Positions 18,151 through 26,841 of a stretch of DNA of 64,000 nucleotides are shown here, piece after piece. Numbering within the stretch: the stretch's first letter is position 1; the number at the start of each line of letters is the position of its first letter. The stretch is from Brevundimonas basaltis (lineage in GTDB: Bacteria; Pseudomonadota; Alphaproteobacteria; Caulobacterales; Caulobacteraceae): assembly GCF_014202075.1 (NCBI RefSeq), contig NZ_JACHFZ010000002.1, positions 558,001-622,000 on the forward strand, read 5' to 3'. Position numbers and translations under genes: made by a program. The notes below the pieces were generated by a model. It saw nothing but the letters and a program-made list of their open reading frames with translations. It did no database searches and was not told the DNA's origin.

Positions 18151-19776
18151 CTACACCATCAGCCGCTTCATCAACTCCGCCGTCGACGGATCCAGCCCGG
18201 CCGACGGCTCGCCCGCCTGTACGTCCGTCAGGATCGCCTTCGCCAGGACCTTGCCCAGCTCAACGCCCCACTGGTCGAAGCTGTTGATGTCCTGGATCAC
18301 GCCCTCGACGAAGGTCTTGTGCTCATACAGGGCGAGCAGCGCCCCGACCCGTTCCGGCGTCAGGGCGTCCATCAGCAGGGTCGTCGAGGGGCGATCCCCC
18401 GGGAAGGTCTTGTGCGGGGCCAGCCGGTCGGCCTCGGCCTCCGACGCCCCGGCGGCGATCAACTCGGCCCGCGCCTCGGCCCCGGTCTTGCCGATCATCA
18501 GCGCCTGGGCTTGGGCCAAGGCATTGGACCACAGCGGCGCGTCGCCCTCGCGGTCGTCCATGGCCGCGTCGGAGGTGTGCCGCACCACGACGAATTCGGC
18601 GGGCACGACCATCGGTCCCTGATGGATCTGCTGGAAGAAGGCGTGCTGGCCGTTGGTGCCCGGTTCGCCGAACACGATCGGCCCGGTGGCGGTGTCAACG
18701 GGCCTGCCGTCGCGTTTCACCCGCTTGCCGTTCGACTCCATCTCCAGCTGCTGCAGGAAGGCTGGCAGACGGCGCAGGCCGTGGGCGTAGGGGGCCACAG
18801 TGCGGGCGTGCCGGTCCCGCCCCTCGACGTTGTAGATCTGCGCCAGCGCCAGCAGCACCGGCGCGTTGCGCTCGAGATCGGCGGTGAGAAAATGCTGGTC
18901 CATGGCCCTGGCCCCGTCCAGCACCCGCTCGAACACGTCCCAGCCCAACGCCACCGCGACCGACAGGGACACCGCCGACCACAGCGAATAGCGTCCGCCG
19001 ACCCAGTCGCGGAAACCGAAGGTCCGGCCGCAGCCCCAGGTCTCGGCCTTGTCCGGCGCGGCGGTGACGCCGATCAGGTGTTTGGCCATCCGTCGTGGCG
19101 ACAGGTTCGCGGCCAGCCAGGCCTTGGCCAGGTCGGCATTGGCCAGCGTCTCCTGGGTGGTGAAGGTCTTGGACACCACCACCACCAGCGTGGTCTCGGG
19201 GTCCAGCCCGGCCAGCGCCTCGCCCATGTCGCGCGGATCGATATTGGCCACGAACCGCAGGTCGATGGTCGGGTCGAGCGGGCGCAGCGCGTCCCACAGC
19301 AGGCGCGGGCCCAGGTCCGAGCCGCCGATGCCGATATGGACGATGGCCGAGAACGGCTGTTTGGCCCCGCTGGTCTCGGCGCCCGAGCCAATGTCGGCCG
19401 CGAACCGGGCCATCTCGCGCCGGGTCGCCGCCACCTCTTCCGACACCGGCTCGCCCAGCGCCCGGAAGTCGGCGTCGTCGGCGGCGCGGAGGGCGGGGTG
19501 CAGCACGGCCCGGCCCTCGGTGTTGTTGACCGCCTCGCCGCCGAACAGGGCCGCGCGCCGCCCTTCGATGTCGCAGGCGCGAGCGAGATCCAGCGCCGCC
19601 TCGAACCCCTCGGCGGTCCAGCTTTGTTTGGACAGGTCCAGATACAGGCCCGCCGCCTCGACACCCATCCGCTCAACGCGTTTCGGATCGACAGCGAACT
19701 GATGGGCGATGCGCGTGCCGGCGTCCTTGCGGGCGACGGCGCGAAGCATGTCCAGGGCCTGGGAACGGGCGGTCAT
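18151..19776 (-). CDS. pgi: Glucose-6-phosphate isomerase
   Basis: The 541-residue enzyme interconverts glucose-6-phosphate and fructose-6-phosphate. Visible signatures are EAVNNTEGRAVLHPALRA, the phosphate-binding region VVVVSKTFTTQETLAN, FRDWVGGRYSLWSAVSLS, the catalytic-His segment NGQHAFFQQIHQGP and the C-terminal signature INSFDQWGVELGKVLA. Length matches the long bacterial Pgi type. It is transcribed alone, with a GTAAAC-CCTC-GTTTAC dyad 24 nt before the start that could be an operator. Confidence 0.98.
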   Translation of the reverse strand: MTARSQALDMLRAVARKDAGTRIAHQFAVDPKRVERMGVEAAGLYLDLSKQSWTAEGFEAALDLARACDIEGRRAALFGGEAVNNTEGRAVLHPALRAADDADFRALGEPVSEEVAATRREMARFAADIGSGAETSGAKQPFSAIVHIGIGGSDLGPRLLWDALRPLDPTIDLRFVANIDPRDMGEALAGLDPETTLVVVVSKTFTTQETLANADLAKAWLAANLSPRRMAKHLIGVTAAPDKAETWGCGRTFGFRDWVGGRYSLWSAVSLSVAVALGWDVFERVLDGARAMDQHFLTADLERNAPVLLALAQIYNVEGRDRHARTVAPYAHGLRRLPAFLQQLEMESNGKRVKRDGRPVDTATGPIVFGEPGTNGQHAFFQQIHQGPMVVPAEFVVVRHTSDAAMDDREGDAPLWSNALAQAQALMIGKTGAEARAELIAAGASEAEADRLAPHKTFPGDRPSTTLLMDALTPERVGALLALYEHKTFVEGVIQDINSFDQWGVELGKVLAKAILTDVQAGEPSAGLDPSTAELMKRLMV

Positions 19777-19799
19777 CGGCGGACTCTGCGGCAGGGAGG

Positions 19800-19815
19800 G
19801 TAAACCCTCGTTTAC
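19800..19815. promoter_or_regulatory. Inverted repeat GTAAAC-N4-GTTTAC upstream of pgi
   Basis: A perfect 6-bp dyad with a 4-nt centre, A/T-rich against a GC-rich background, lies between divergent pgi (start 19776) and the secreted protein at 19867. An operator is the natural reading; the regulator is unknown. Confidence 0.35.
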
Positions 19816-19866
19816 GGGTCAGGCGTAAGCCGGTTCAACGCCGAAACCCGTGATTCGGCCAAACAA

Positions 19867-20355
19867 ATGAGGTTCGCCATGTCCTGCGGCGTCGCCCTGG
19901 CCGTCTCCCTGCTGCTCTCCGATCCGAACGTGGCCATGGCCGCCGCCCGACCGGCCGCCGTCGCCGACGCGCCGGTGTCCGTGGCCGGAGAGCCCCTGTT
20001 CGCCGACATCGTCCTCCGCTCCGGCCGGCTGCGCGGCGAAGTGCGCGCCTGGATGGACGCGGGGGCAGCGGATCGGGCCGACTTTTTCGCCGGCCCGGAC
20101 TATGCCGGCTTCAAGACCCGCGCCGCGGAACTCGCCGCTCTCGACATGCAGGGGCATGTGATCCTCAGGGAGCGCGGGACCGACGGCGATCTGAAATGCA
20201 TCCTGCGGGGCATTTCGGAAGACATTCCGGTCAAGCTCGGCGCCGTCGAGGCCGCCGCCACCGCCGCTGAACGCCGCGTCGCCCTCGACGAACTCCACTA
20301 CCTGCTCAACGACAATGTCGAGGTCATCACCGCGCCGCCGCAGCCGGAGGTCTGA
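19867..20355 (+). CDS. Hypothetical secreted protein (162 aa)
   Basis: The signal peptide MRFAMSCGVALAVSLLLSD with cleavage near NVAMAAA is followed by a soluble region with no recognised domain. It contains an FFAGPDYAGFKTRAAELAALD segment and a single Cys in the mature region (LKCILRG). It is divergent from pgi with 90 nt between starts. Composition and codon use match neighbours, so it looks like a native lineage-specific envelope gene. Confidence 0.6.
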   Translation: MRFAMSCGVALAVSLLLSDPNVAMAAARPAAVADAPVSVAGEPLFADIVLRSGRLRGEVRAWMDAGAADRADFFAGPDYAGFKTRAAELAALDMQGHVILRERGTDGDLKCILRGISEDIPVKLGAVEAAATAAERRVALDELHYLLNDNVEVITAPPQPEV

Positions 20356-20379
20356 CCCCTCTCTCACCGGCAGAGGGAC

Positions 20380-21045
20380 CTACGCAGTCTCCGGATACTT
20401 GACCGAGCACCCGTACGGCGTCGCGAACGCGGTCCGCACCGGACGCCCGGCCTCCAGATCATCCAGCGCGGCGCGGACGTAGTTGTCGGCGCCTTTCAGG
20501 TCCTCGACCTTGCTGGTCGGACGGTCGTCGATGGCGCCGACGTAGACCAGCCGCCCCTCGCCATCGATCACCCGCATGTCGGGCGTGGTCCTGGCGTCAT
20601 ACAGCTTGCCGACCTCGCCGGTCGGATCGAGCAGCAGATGGGTCGAGGCGCCTTTCGTGCGGGTCTTCCATCGCCGGGCGTCCTCGCCCTCGACATGCCC
20701 CTGCGTCCCCGGCGCCGACGAGATGATGCTGAGCCACACCACGCCGTCGGCGACCGCCTCGCGCTGCAACGCCTGCATCGCCCCGGTGTAATGCTTCTGC
20801 ACATAGGGACAGCCCTCGTTGGTCCATTCCAGCACCACCGTCTTGCCGCGGAAATCCGCCAGCGAGCGCTCCGTGCCCTCGGCGTCGACGAGGGTGAAGA
20901 CCGGCGCCGCCTGACCCGCCATCGGCGGGGCCCCCGCCTTGGCGGTCGTCGCGGCCGGGGCGTCGGCGGGTTCCGGGGCGGCGGCCTGTTGCTGGCAGGC
21001 GGCGAGTGTCAGGGCGGCGATAGCAACCAGGGTCAGACGGATCAC
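20380..21045 (-). CDS. Redoxin-domain (AhpC/TSA-like) lipoprotein
   Basis: Starting at GTG 21045 the protein is MIRLTLVAIAALTLAAC: a lipoprotein signal with lipidated Cys17. AAGGAG lies 7 nt upstream of this GTG, which decides it against the GTG at 21060 overlapping the dsbD stop. The redoxin domain (about 45-180) has LEWTNEGCPYVQKHY with a single cysteine (Cys79) at the peroxidatic/thioredoxin position, without the CxxC of TlpA. It is coupled to the upstream DsbD-type reductase, so it is likely a periplasmic thiol protein kept reduced by it. A peroxidase role is possible but not shown. Confidence 0.75.
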   Translation of the reverse strand: MIRLTLVAIAALTLAACQQQAAAPEPADAPAATTAKAGAPPMAGQAAPVFTLVDAEGTERSLADFRGKTVVLEWTNEGCPYVQKHYTGAMQALQREAVADGVVWLSIISSAPGTQGHVEGEDARRWKTRTKGASTHLLLDPTGEVGKLYDARTTPDMRVIDGEGRLVYVGAIDDRPTSKVEDLKGADNYVRAALDDLEAGRPVRTAFATPYGCSVKYPETA

Positions 21046-21056
21046 GGCGGACTCCT

Positions 21057-23216
21057 TCACGGACGGATGTCATTGAAAGCGTCGATGACGACGCCCTCGG
21101 TCAGAAGCTGCGGCAGGATGCGGGGTTCGGTCGATTCCGGCGAATACAACAGATACAGCGGAACGCCCGAGCGGCCGTGACGCTGCAGTTCGGCGGTGAT
21201 GGCGTCGTCGCGCCGGGTCCAGTCGCCGACCATATAGATGGCGCCGGCGGCTTCCATGGCGGCTTCCACCCGCGCCGAACCGAGCGCCGCCCGCTCGTTG
21301 ATCTTGCAGGTCACGCACCAGTCGGCGGTGAAATTGACCAGCACCGGCCGGCCCTCGGCCAGCGCCGCCTCGACCGCGGCCGTCGACCAGGGCTGCGAGG
21401 GCAGGGACGATGAGCCGGCGGCCCCGACATCCGTCTCCGGCGGCATGCGCGCGGCGACGCCAACCAGCGCGAAGGCGGAAACCAGGGCGACGGCTGCGGC
21501 GACGGCGCTGACCACGGCCGTTCCGCCCTCGGCCCGGCGCGCCTGATTTACGCCGGCCAGCCACAGGCCGAAGGCGGTCAGCACGGCGGCGAGCAGCAGC
21601 AGGCCGAGGGCCTCCGATCCGCTCTGGCGAGCGAAGACCCAGACCAGCCAGGCCGCCGTGCCGTACATCGGGAAGGCCAGCAGACTCTTGAGCCGCTCCA
21701 TCCACGGGCCGGGACGCGGCAGGCGCGACAGCAGGCCCGGGGTCAGGCTGACGATCAGGAAGGGCAGGGCGAGTCCGAGGCCCAGCATCAGGAACACCGC
21801 CAGCGCCATCGGCCACGGCATCAGCAGGGCCGCGCCGAGGGCGAAGGCCATGAAGGGCGCGGTGCACGGCGCGGCGACGACCACGGCCAGCGCCCCGGTG
21901 AAGAAGGCGCCGAGACCGCCGGGCAGCCGCGCCAGCGGTCCCGATCCGGCCCCCTGCAGTCCGGCGCCGACGTGGAACACCCCCGACAGGTTCAGCGCCA
22001 CCGCCAGCATCAGCAGGGCCAGCCCTGCCGTCACCGGGGCCGATTGCAGCTGGAAGCCCCAGCCCACGGCCTCGCCCGCCGCGCGCAGGGCCAGCAGCAG
22101 ACCGGCCAGCAGCAGGAAGGTGGTCAACACCCCGGCGAGGAAGGCCAGCCCGTCCCGCCGCGCATGGGCCGGGTCGTGGGCCGATTTCGTCAGGGCCGCC
22201 GCCTTCATCGCCAGGATCGGGAAGACGCAGGGCATCAGATTGAGGATCAAGCCGCCGAACAGGGCGAACAGGGCCGCCTGGGCGAAGCCGGCCAGACTTA
22301 CGCCTTCCGATGGCCCCGTCTCGGCCGGACCGTCGTCCGCCGGCGCCAGATCGCCAGACCCGGCGCTTCCGGGCAGGCCGGGTCCCGGCTCGGCGGTGAT
22401 CTCCCAGGCGCCGCGCGCCGTGACCAGCACGCCGGAGATGGGACCTTGCAGCCCCGTGCTTCTGAGCTCGCCGCCCGCCTGCGTCCGCAGCGTCAGCCCC
22501 TCCGGACCCCAGGCCCCGCTCTGCGGCGCCGGATGTTCGATCACCCCTCCCTCGAAGGGGAAGAAATAGCTCGGCCCGGGATCGCTTCCGGCCAGCGGCC
22601 CGCCGGTCGCGCTCAGCGTCAGCACGCCGTTTTCCAGCGCGGTCCGCGCCTCGATCCCCGCGGGGCGGGGCGCGGTCTCGAGGATCGACTGGATCGCCGC
22701 GCCGTGGCGCGGGTCCAGCGGCGCCGCGCCGTCGCGAACCGGCAGGTCCAGGCTCAGCGTCAGTTCGTCCGGCACGCACATCTCGGCGCTGCACACCAGG
22801 AACAGCGCCTTCACCGTCAGCGACAGCGTCGCCCCCGCCCGCGCCGAGGCCGGAATCTCCACCGGGACCGGCAGATAGACCTCGCCGGAATAGCCGTAGT
22901 TCATCAGCCCGGCCAGCCGCTGGCGCTCGGGCAGGGGCCACACGATGTCGCCCGCCCGGACGCCGCCCGGCAGGGTCCAGGTCAGGGTCGTGGCCCCGCC
23001 GGAATCGCCGGGATTGCGCCAGTAGGTGTGCCAGTCCGGCTCGATGTCCTGTCGCACCGCCACGATCGCGGTCGAGCCGGGCGCGGCCCATTCAGACATC
23101 GCCACCAGTTCGGCGGCGATCCGCTCGGTGCGCTGCACGCGCCCGTCCTGGGCCGCCGCCAACGACGGCAGCCCGAGCAGGGCCAGGATGAGAATGTGCT
23201 TGAGGAGGCGGATCAC
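21057..23216 (-). CDS. DsbD-type thiol:disulfide interchange protein (ScsB/DsbD family)
   Basis: The 719-residue protein has a signal peptide (ending LAAAQ), an N-terminal periplasmic domain of DsbD type (about 25-280; CSAEMCVPDEL carries the reactive cysteines), a CcdA-like membrane domain of about eight helices (about 310-590, with NLMPCVFPILAMK and VVAAPCTAPFMAFALG as the cysteine-bearing segments) and a C-terminal thioredoxin domain with TADWCVTCK (Cys634/Cys637). It passes electrons from cytoplasmic thioredoxin to periplasmic proteins. The following redoxin lipoprotein is the likely recipient. Domain order matches the DsbD/ScsB group. Confidence 0.9.
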   Translation of the reverse strand: MIRLLKHILILALLGLPSLAAAQDGRVQRTERIAAELVAMSEWAAPGSTAIVAVRQDIEPDWHTYWRNPGDSGGATTLTWTLPGGVRAGDIVWPLPERQRLAGLMNYGYSGEVYLPVPVEIPASARAGATLSLTVKALFLVCSAEMCVPDELTLSLDLPVRDGAAPLDPRHGAAIQSILETAPRPAGIEARTALENGVLTLSATGGPLAGSDPGPSYFFPFEGGVIEHPAPQSGAWGPEGLTLRTQAGGELRSTGLQGPISGVLVTARGAWEITAEPGPGLPGSAGSGDLAPADDGPAETGPSEGVSLAGFAQAALFALFGGLILNLMPCVFPILAMKAAALTKSAHDPAHARRDGLAFLAGVLTTFLLLAGLLLALRAAGEAVGWGFQLQSAPVTAGLALLMLAVALNLSGVFHVGAGLQGAGSGPLARLPGGLGAFFTGALAVVVAAPCTAPFMAFALGAALLMPWPMALAVFLMLGLGLALPFLIVSLTPGLLSRLPRPGPWMERLKSLLAFPMYGTAAWLVWVFARQSGSEALGLLLLAAVLTAFGLWLAGVNQARRAEGGTAVVSAVAAAVALVSAFALVGVAARMPPETDVGAAGSSSLPSQPWSTAAVEAALAEGRPVLVNFTADWCVTCKINERAALGSARVEAAMEAAGAIYMVGDWTRRDDAITAELQRHGRSGVPLYLLYSPESTEPRILPQLLTEGVVIDAFNDIRP

Positions 23217-23277
23217 CGGGCGACCTTAGCCATGTCCGCGCGGTTGCGTCACGCGGCGTGCTGTCCCAGTCGGCGCC

Positions 23278-23712
23278 TCAGCGGGGAGCGGCCTCGACCA
23301 GCACCTCGGTCCGGCGACGCATCGGCTCGCTGGCCCCGGCGGCGGTCACCGAGCCGGAGTCGCCCGCACCCACCAGGCTGAACACCGGCGAGGGCCACCC
23401 CGCCGCCTGCAGCGCCTCCGCCACCGCCAGCGCCCGCCGCTCGGACAGATCCATATTGGCCTCCGACCCGCCGCGCGCGTCGGCCAGACCGATGACATTC
23501 ACCTTGCGGATGTCGCAGTCCTGCAGCTTGGTCGCCGTCAGGCCGATGGCGTGCCGGGCCGCATCGGTCAGCCCCGCCTCTCCGTTCCGGAAATAGACGT
23601 CGAACCGCTGCGGCGTGCAGAGCCCCGGCTCTGTCACCAGGTCGCTCCGGTCCCACGGCGTCCCCGCGCACCCCGCCACAAGGGCCCCCATCACCACGAT
23701 CAGCCGCTTCAT
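23278..23712 (-). CDS. OmpA-family lipoprotein (144 aa)
   Basis: From ATG 23712 the protein reads MKRLIVVMGALVAGC, with lipidation at Cys15. An OmpA C-terminal-like domain follows: FDVYFRNGEAGLTDAARHAI, then VIGLADARGGSEANMDLSERRALAVAEAL, the peptidoglycan-binding motif region, although the usual D-x-x-G-x-x-x-x-N-x-x-L-S-x-x-R pattern is slightly altered. It should sit in the outer membrane and contact the cell wall. An ATG five codons upstream (23727) is disfavoured because it breaks the signal peptide. Mature cysteines in LCTPQ and QDCDI may form a disulfide. Confidence 0.75.
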   Translation of the reverse strand: MKRLIVVMGALVAGCAGTPWDRSDLVTEPGLCTPQRFDVYFRNGEAGLTDAARHAIGLTATKLQDCDIRKVNVIGLADARGGSEANMDLSERRALAVAEALQAAGWPSPVFSLVGAGDSGSVTAAGASEPMRRRTEVLVEAAPR

Positions 23713-23728
23713 CCCTGTCCTTTCCACG

Positions 23729-23760
23729 AAAAAGGGCGGCCCGCCTCGACGAACCGCCCT
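23729..23760 (-). terminator. Intrinsic terminator after the glycine-zipper lipoprotein gene
   Basis: On the minus strand AGGGCGG, a 14-nt loop, CCGCCCT, then TTTTT. It lies about 26 nt past the stop at 23786 and before the next gene on that strand. Confidence 0.75.
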
Positions 23761-23785
23761 GATCTCTCACGAAAGCCCGGCGCGC

Positions 23786-24127
23786 CTAGTAACGGCGCTG
23801 ACCGTTCTCCCAATAGCATTCCGTTTGCCGATTATCGTAGCAGTAGTAGTACCGGCCCTGGCTGTCGCGGTAGCGCTGCTGGTTGGCCCGGTCCTGCTGT
23901 GAGCCGCGGACTGCGCCCGCTGCGCCGCCGACAACCGCACCGATGGCCGCGCCGGTCCCGGCGTTGCCGTCGCCGACATTGTTGCCGATGATGGCTCCGG
24001 CGACCGCGCCGATACCGGCGCCGATCGCGCCCTGGCGGACGGTTTGATTGGTGCCGCCGTACGGATCGCTGGCGCAGGCGGAGGCCAGCAGGCCGGCGCC
24101 GGCGATGGCGATGATTGCTCTTTTCAT
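23786..24127 (-). CDS. Glycine-zipper lipoprotein (113 aa)
   Basis: From ATG 24127 (AAGGAC upstream) the protein reads MKRAIIAIAGAGLLASAC, a lipoprotein signal with Cys18. A glycine-zipper region (about 35-80: AIGAGIGAVAGAIIG, then AAIGAVVGGAAGAVRG) is followed by a tail rich in Gln, Arg and Tyr with two cysteines (YYYCYDNRQTECYWENG). The organisation is close to small outer-membrane glycine-zipper lipoproteins such as those of the YMGG/OsmB type. Function is structural or stress-related by analogy only. Confidence 0.75.
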   Translation of the reverse strand: MKRAIIAIAGAGLLASACASDPYGGTNQTVRQGAIGAGIGAVAGAIIGNNVGDGNAGTGAAIGAVVGGAAGAVRGSQQDRANQQRYRDSQGRYYYCYDNRQTECYWENGQRRY

Positions 24128-24286
24128 GGGTATGTCCTTCATCCCTCGGGTTCGCCCCACGGGTGATAATGCTGGATAAGCGTGACGGTTCCCGCGTTAT
24201 GCTGCTGGTTCAGCCTGTAACAGGCTTTGCAGTACGTCGCGCGGAGGGTGTGGCAGCCCACGGCGTGGCCAGAGACGGGGGTTCGT

Positions 24287-24625
24287 ATGCGTTTTTCTCA
24301 ACCGGTCCGCATGGCGGATGACGCCGATCACAGTCCCGTGTGGGCGCGCAGCAAGCGGCGACGCGGCAATCCGTTCATAAGTCTGCTGGTGACGCTTCTG
24401 GCGCTGTTCGGCGTCCTGACCGCCGTCCTCGGCGTCAAGGAGAAGTCTCTGGCCGAGGGCGGAGCCTTGATGGACGGCTGGATTTCCAGCGCCGTCGCCA
24501 AGGTGCGGGGCGAAGCGCCCAAGGTCGCCGACCAGGCCGGCGAGGCGGCCGGCGCCGCCGCGGCCAAGGCGGGCGACGCGGCCCAGGCGGGCGCTGCCGC
24601 CGTCTCGGACGAACTGAAACAATAA
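24287..24625 (+). CDS. Hypothetical single-TM protein with Ala-rich helix (112 aa)
   Basis: A charged N-terminus (SKRRRGN) precedes one transmembrane helix (PFISLLVTLLALFGVLTAVLG); an Ala/Gly/Lys-rich helical tail follows (EAAGAAAAKAGDAAQAGAAA). The topology is probably N-in with the tail in the periplasm. Start at 24287 is a choice among in-frame ATGs at 24227, 24287 and 24311; none has a strong ribosome binding site. The next gene begins 58 nt later on the same strand. Family not recognised. Confidence 0.5.
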   Translation: MRFSQPVRMADDADHSPVWARSKRRRGNPFISLLVTLLALFGVLTAVLGVKEKSLAEGGALMDGWISSAVAKVRGEAPKVADQAGEAAGAAAAKAGDAAQAGAAAVSDELKQ

Positions 24626-24683
24626 ACAGCCACGCTTCTACGGCCGACCCGGAACATCGCCCCGGGCGGGGCGTTCGGGCGGA

Positions 24684-25667
24684 ATGAGCGCTACCCTGAT
24701 CCCGGCGGACGATCCTTCGCCCGCGTCGGACGCCAGGTCCGAGACCCCGGGCGGGGAGGACTGCGTCCTGACCCGCCACGCGCCGCTCAGGCGGGTGATG
24801 ATGCTGGTCAATCCGCTATCCGGCGGGGTGGGCGAGGGCGCGGCCGCGGCGGCCGAGGCCATCCTCGAACGCTACGCCTGCGAAGCCTCGGTGGTGACGC
24901 TGGAGGCGGGACAGTTCGACGCCCAGATCGAGGCGGCGCTTGAGGCACGCCCCGACGTGCTCTTTGTTCTCGCCGGCGACGGCACGGCCGGCGCCATCGC
25001 GTCCCGTGCGGGCGCCGACGGGCCGCTGGTCGCGCCCCTGCCGGGCGGCACCATGAACATGCTGCCGCGGGCGCTCTACGGCACGGCGGACTGGAAAGCG
25101 GCCCTGAAGGTCGCCTTGGAGGAGGGCGCGCCCCAGGCGGTGGCCGGGGGCGAGGTGACCGACGGCGACACCACGCGCGCCTTCTTCTGCGCTGCCATAT
25201 TCGGCTCGCCGGCGCTGTGGGCGCCCGCGCGCGAGGCGGTCCGGGTCGGTCAATTGAGACTGGCATGGGCCTATGCCCGCCGGGCCCTCAGGCGCGCGTT
25301 TTCGGGCCAGATTCGATACAGTCTGGACGCCCAGCCGCAGCGCCGCGCCGAGGCGCTGGTGCTGATCAGCCCGATGATCTCGCAGGCGATGGACGAGGAC
25401 ACCGGGCTCGAGGCCGCGGCGATGAACCCCTCCGACGCCGCCCAGGCCTTCCGCCTCGCCGCCCACGCCGTGCTCGACGACTGGCGCCAGGACCCCGCGG
25501 TCACAACCCGGGCGACACGGCTGGTCCAGATTCGCGCCCGTTCGAGAGTGCCGGCCGTCATTGACGGCGAACCCTTGCTGCTGCGCCAGGAGGCGACGGT
25601 GCGCTTCATCCCCGAAGCATTCCGGGCGCTGGCGCCGATCCCGGCGGCGGCGGAGGACAGCGTCTAG
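24684..25667 (+). CDS. Diacylglycerol kinase catalytic-domain lipid kinase
   Basis: The 327-residue protein has the DAGK catalytic fold: VMMLVNPLSGG near 38-48, the nucleotide loop FVLAGDGTAGAIA and substrate loop APLPGGTMNMLPRAL. It is of the soluble YegS/DgkB/sphingosine-kinase-like type, not the small integral DgkA. The substrate is a lipid with a free hydroxyl, not determinable here. The AGDGT in place of GGDGT is a mild variation. Its stop TAG overlaps the GTG start of the next gene by one base, so the two are translated together. Confidence 0.82.
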   Translation: MSATLIPADDPSPASDARSETPGGEDCVLTRHAPLRRVMMLVNPLSGGVGEGAAAAAEAILERYACEASVVTLEAGQFDAQIEAALEARPDVLFVLAGDGTAGAIASRAGADGPLVAPLPGGTMNMLPRALYGTADWKAALKVALEEGAPQAVAGGEVTDGDTTRAFFCAAIFGSPALWAPAREAVRVGQLRLAWAYARRALRRAFSGQIRYSLDAQPQRRAEALVLISPMISQAMDEDTGLEAAAMNPSDAAQAFRLAAHAVLDDWRQDPAVTTRATRLVQIRARSRVPAVIDGEPLLLRQEATVRFIPEAFRALAPIPAAAEDSV

Positions 25668-26518
25668 TGGGGCGCGTGCTTCAGTTCTCCGACGTGCATT
25701 TCGGCCGCGAACACCGTGACGCCTGTGCCGCTGCCCTGGATTTCGCCCACGCCACCCCCAGCGATCTCGTCCTGATCACCGGCGACGTGACCCAGCAGGG
25801 ATTGCCCCACGAGTTCGCGGCCGCCGGAGACTGGATTCGGAAAATGCCCGAGCCGACCTTCGTCATCGTCGGCAATCACGACGTGCCCTACTGGAGCCTG
25901 CCTGCACGCCTGTTCCAGCCATGGCGGGCGTTCGAGCGGGCGATCGGCCACCCCGCTCACGACCATCAGTTCCTTAGTGACACGCTCATGGTCCGCGGGG
26001 TGGTCACCGCGCGGGGCTGGCAGGCGCGGCTCAACTGGTCCAAGGGCGTCATCGATCTAGGCCAGACCCGCAAGGCGGCCGAGGCCCTGCGACAGGCGCC
26101 GGCGGGCGCGCTGCGCATCCTCGCCTGCCACCACCCCTTGATCGAAATGATCGGCGCTCCGATGACCGGCGAGGTCAAGCGCGGCGAGGCGGCGGCGCAC
26201 ATCTTCGCCGAGGCCGGCGTCGACCTGATCGCCACGGGCCACGTCCACGTCCCGTTCGCCCTTCCGATCGAGCTCGGCGACCACAGCTCCTATGCGGTGG
26301 GTTGCGGAACGCTGTCGCATCGCGAGCGCGGCGCGCCGCCCAGCTTCAACCAGATCGACTGGGACGCGGAAGAGATCGTCGTCACCGCCGTCACCTGGAC
26401 CGGCGACCGCTTCGAACCGGGTCAGAGCTGGCGGCTGCCGCGTCGTCAGGACACCCGCCGGCAGGCGACGGCGCCGGCTGTGGCGGGCCCTGGCCGGCGG
26501 GAACAGGCGAACGGCTGA
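25667..26518 (+). CDS. Calcineurin-like metallophosphoesterase
   Basis: The 283-residue enzyme has all five metal motifs: FSDVHFG (Asp9/His11), ITGDVTQQG, VGNHDVPY, ACHHPL and ATGHVHVPF. These coordinate a dinuclear metal site that hydrolyses phosphoesters. GTG at 25667 is supported by the motif lying only nine residues in. Coupling to a lipid kinase suggests a lipid-phosphate or cyclic-nucleotide substrate, but this is inference. A bidirectional terminator follows. Confidence 0.88.
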   Translation: MGRVLQFSDVHFGREHRDACAAALDFAHATPSDLVLITGDVTQQGLPHEFAAAGDWIRKMPEPTFVIVGNHDVPYWSLPARLFQPWRAFERAIGHPAHDHQFLSDTLMVRGVVTARGWQARLNWSKGVIDLGQTRKAAEALRQAPAGALRILACHHPLIEMIGAPMTGEVKRGEAAAHIFAEAGVDLIATGHVHVPFALPIELGDHSSYAVGCGTLSHRERGAPPSFNQIDWDAEEIVVTAVTWTGDRFEPGQSWRLPRRQDTRRQATAPAVAGPGRREQANG

Positions 26519-26538
26519 CGCGCCTTGCGGACATGAAA

Positions 26539-26565
26539 AGGGCCGCGATCAACGACCGCGGCCCT
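26539..26565. terminator. Bidirectional intrinsic terminator
   Basis: AGGGCCGCG, 9-nt loop, CGCGGCCCT between convergent genes. On the minus strand it is followed by TTTTC; on the plus strand by CTTC. Confidence 0.7.
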
Positions 26566-26587
26566 CTTCGAGATCAAGCCTGTCCGG

Positions 26588-26752
26588 CTAGGTGATGCCT
26601 TTTCGCCCCTGGACGAAGTGCACCACCAGCAGGATCAGGAAAATGACGAACAGCACATAGGCGATGTTCATCGACAGGCCCGCGACACCGCCCGCGCCGA
26701 GGGCGCCGGCGACGATCGCGAGAACGAGGAATATAAGGGCCCACTTGAGCAT
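26588..26752 (-). CDS. DUF1328 (YtjA-type) small membrane protein, 54 aa
   Basis: From ATG 26752 the protein reads MLKWALIFLVLAIVAGALG, then AYVLFVIFLILLVVHFV: two short hydrophobic helices, the pattern of the UPF0391/DUF1328 family. The first in-frame start (26779) adds nine polar residues and is less typical. Members are small inner-membrane proteins linked to stress responses in some bacteria, with no known activity. Confidence 0.85.
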   Translation of the reverse strand: MLKWALIFLVLAIVAGALGAGGVAGLSMNIAYVLFVIFLILLVVHFVQGRKGIT

Positions 26753-26841
26753 GAGCGTACTCCCGGAATGTTGATCCAAAGGAGCGGCTCAAGACCGCCG
26801 CGCCTGTCAGATCAACGTTCCCGCAGCAGTGACGTTCCGCT

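Noticed and set aside
18319..19803. 494-codon plus-strand frame opposite pgi
   Set aside because: Antisense shadow of pgi.
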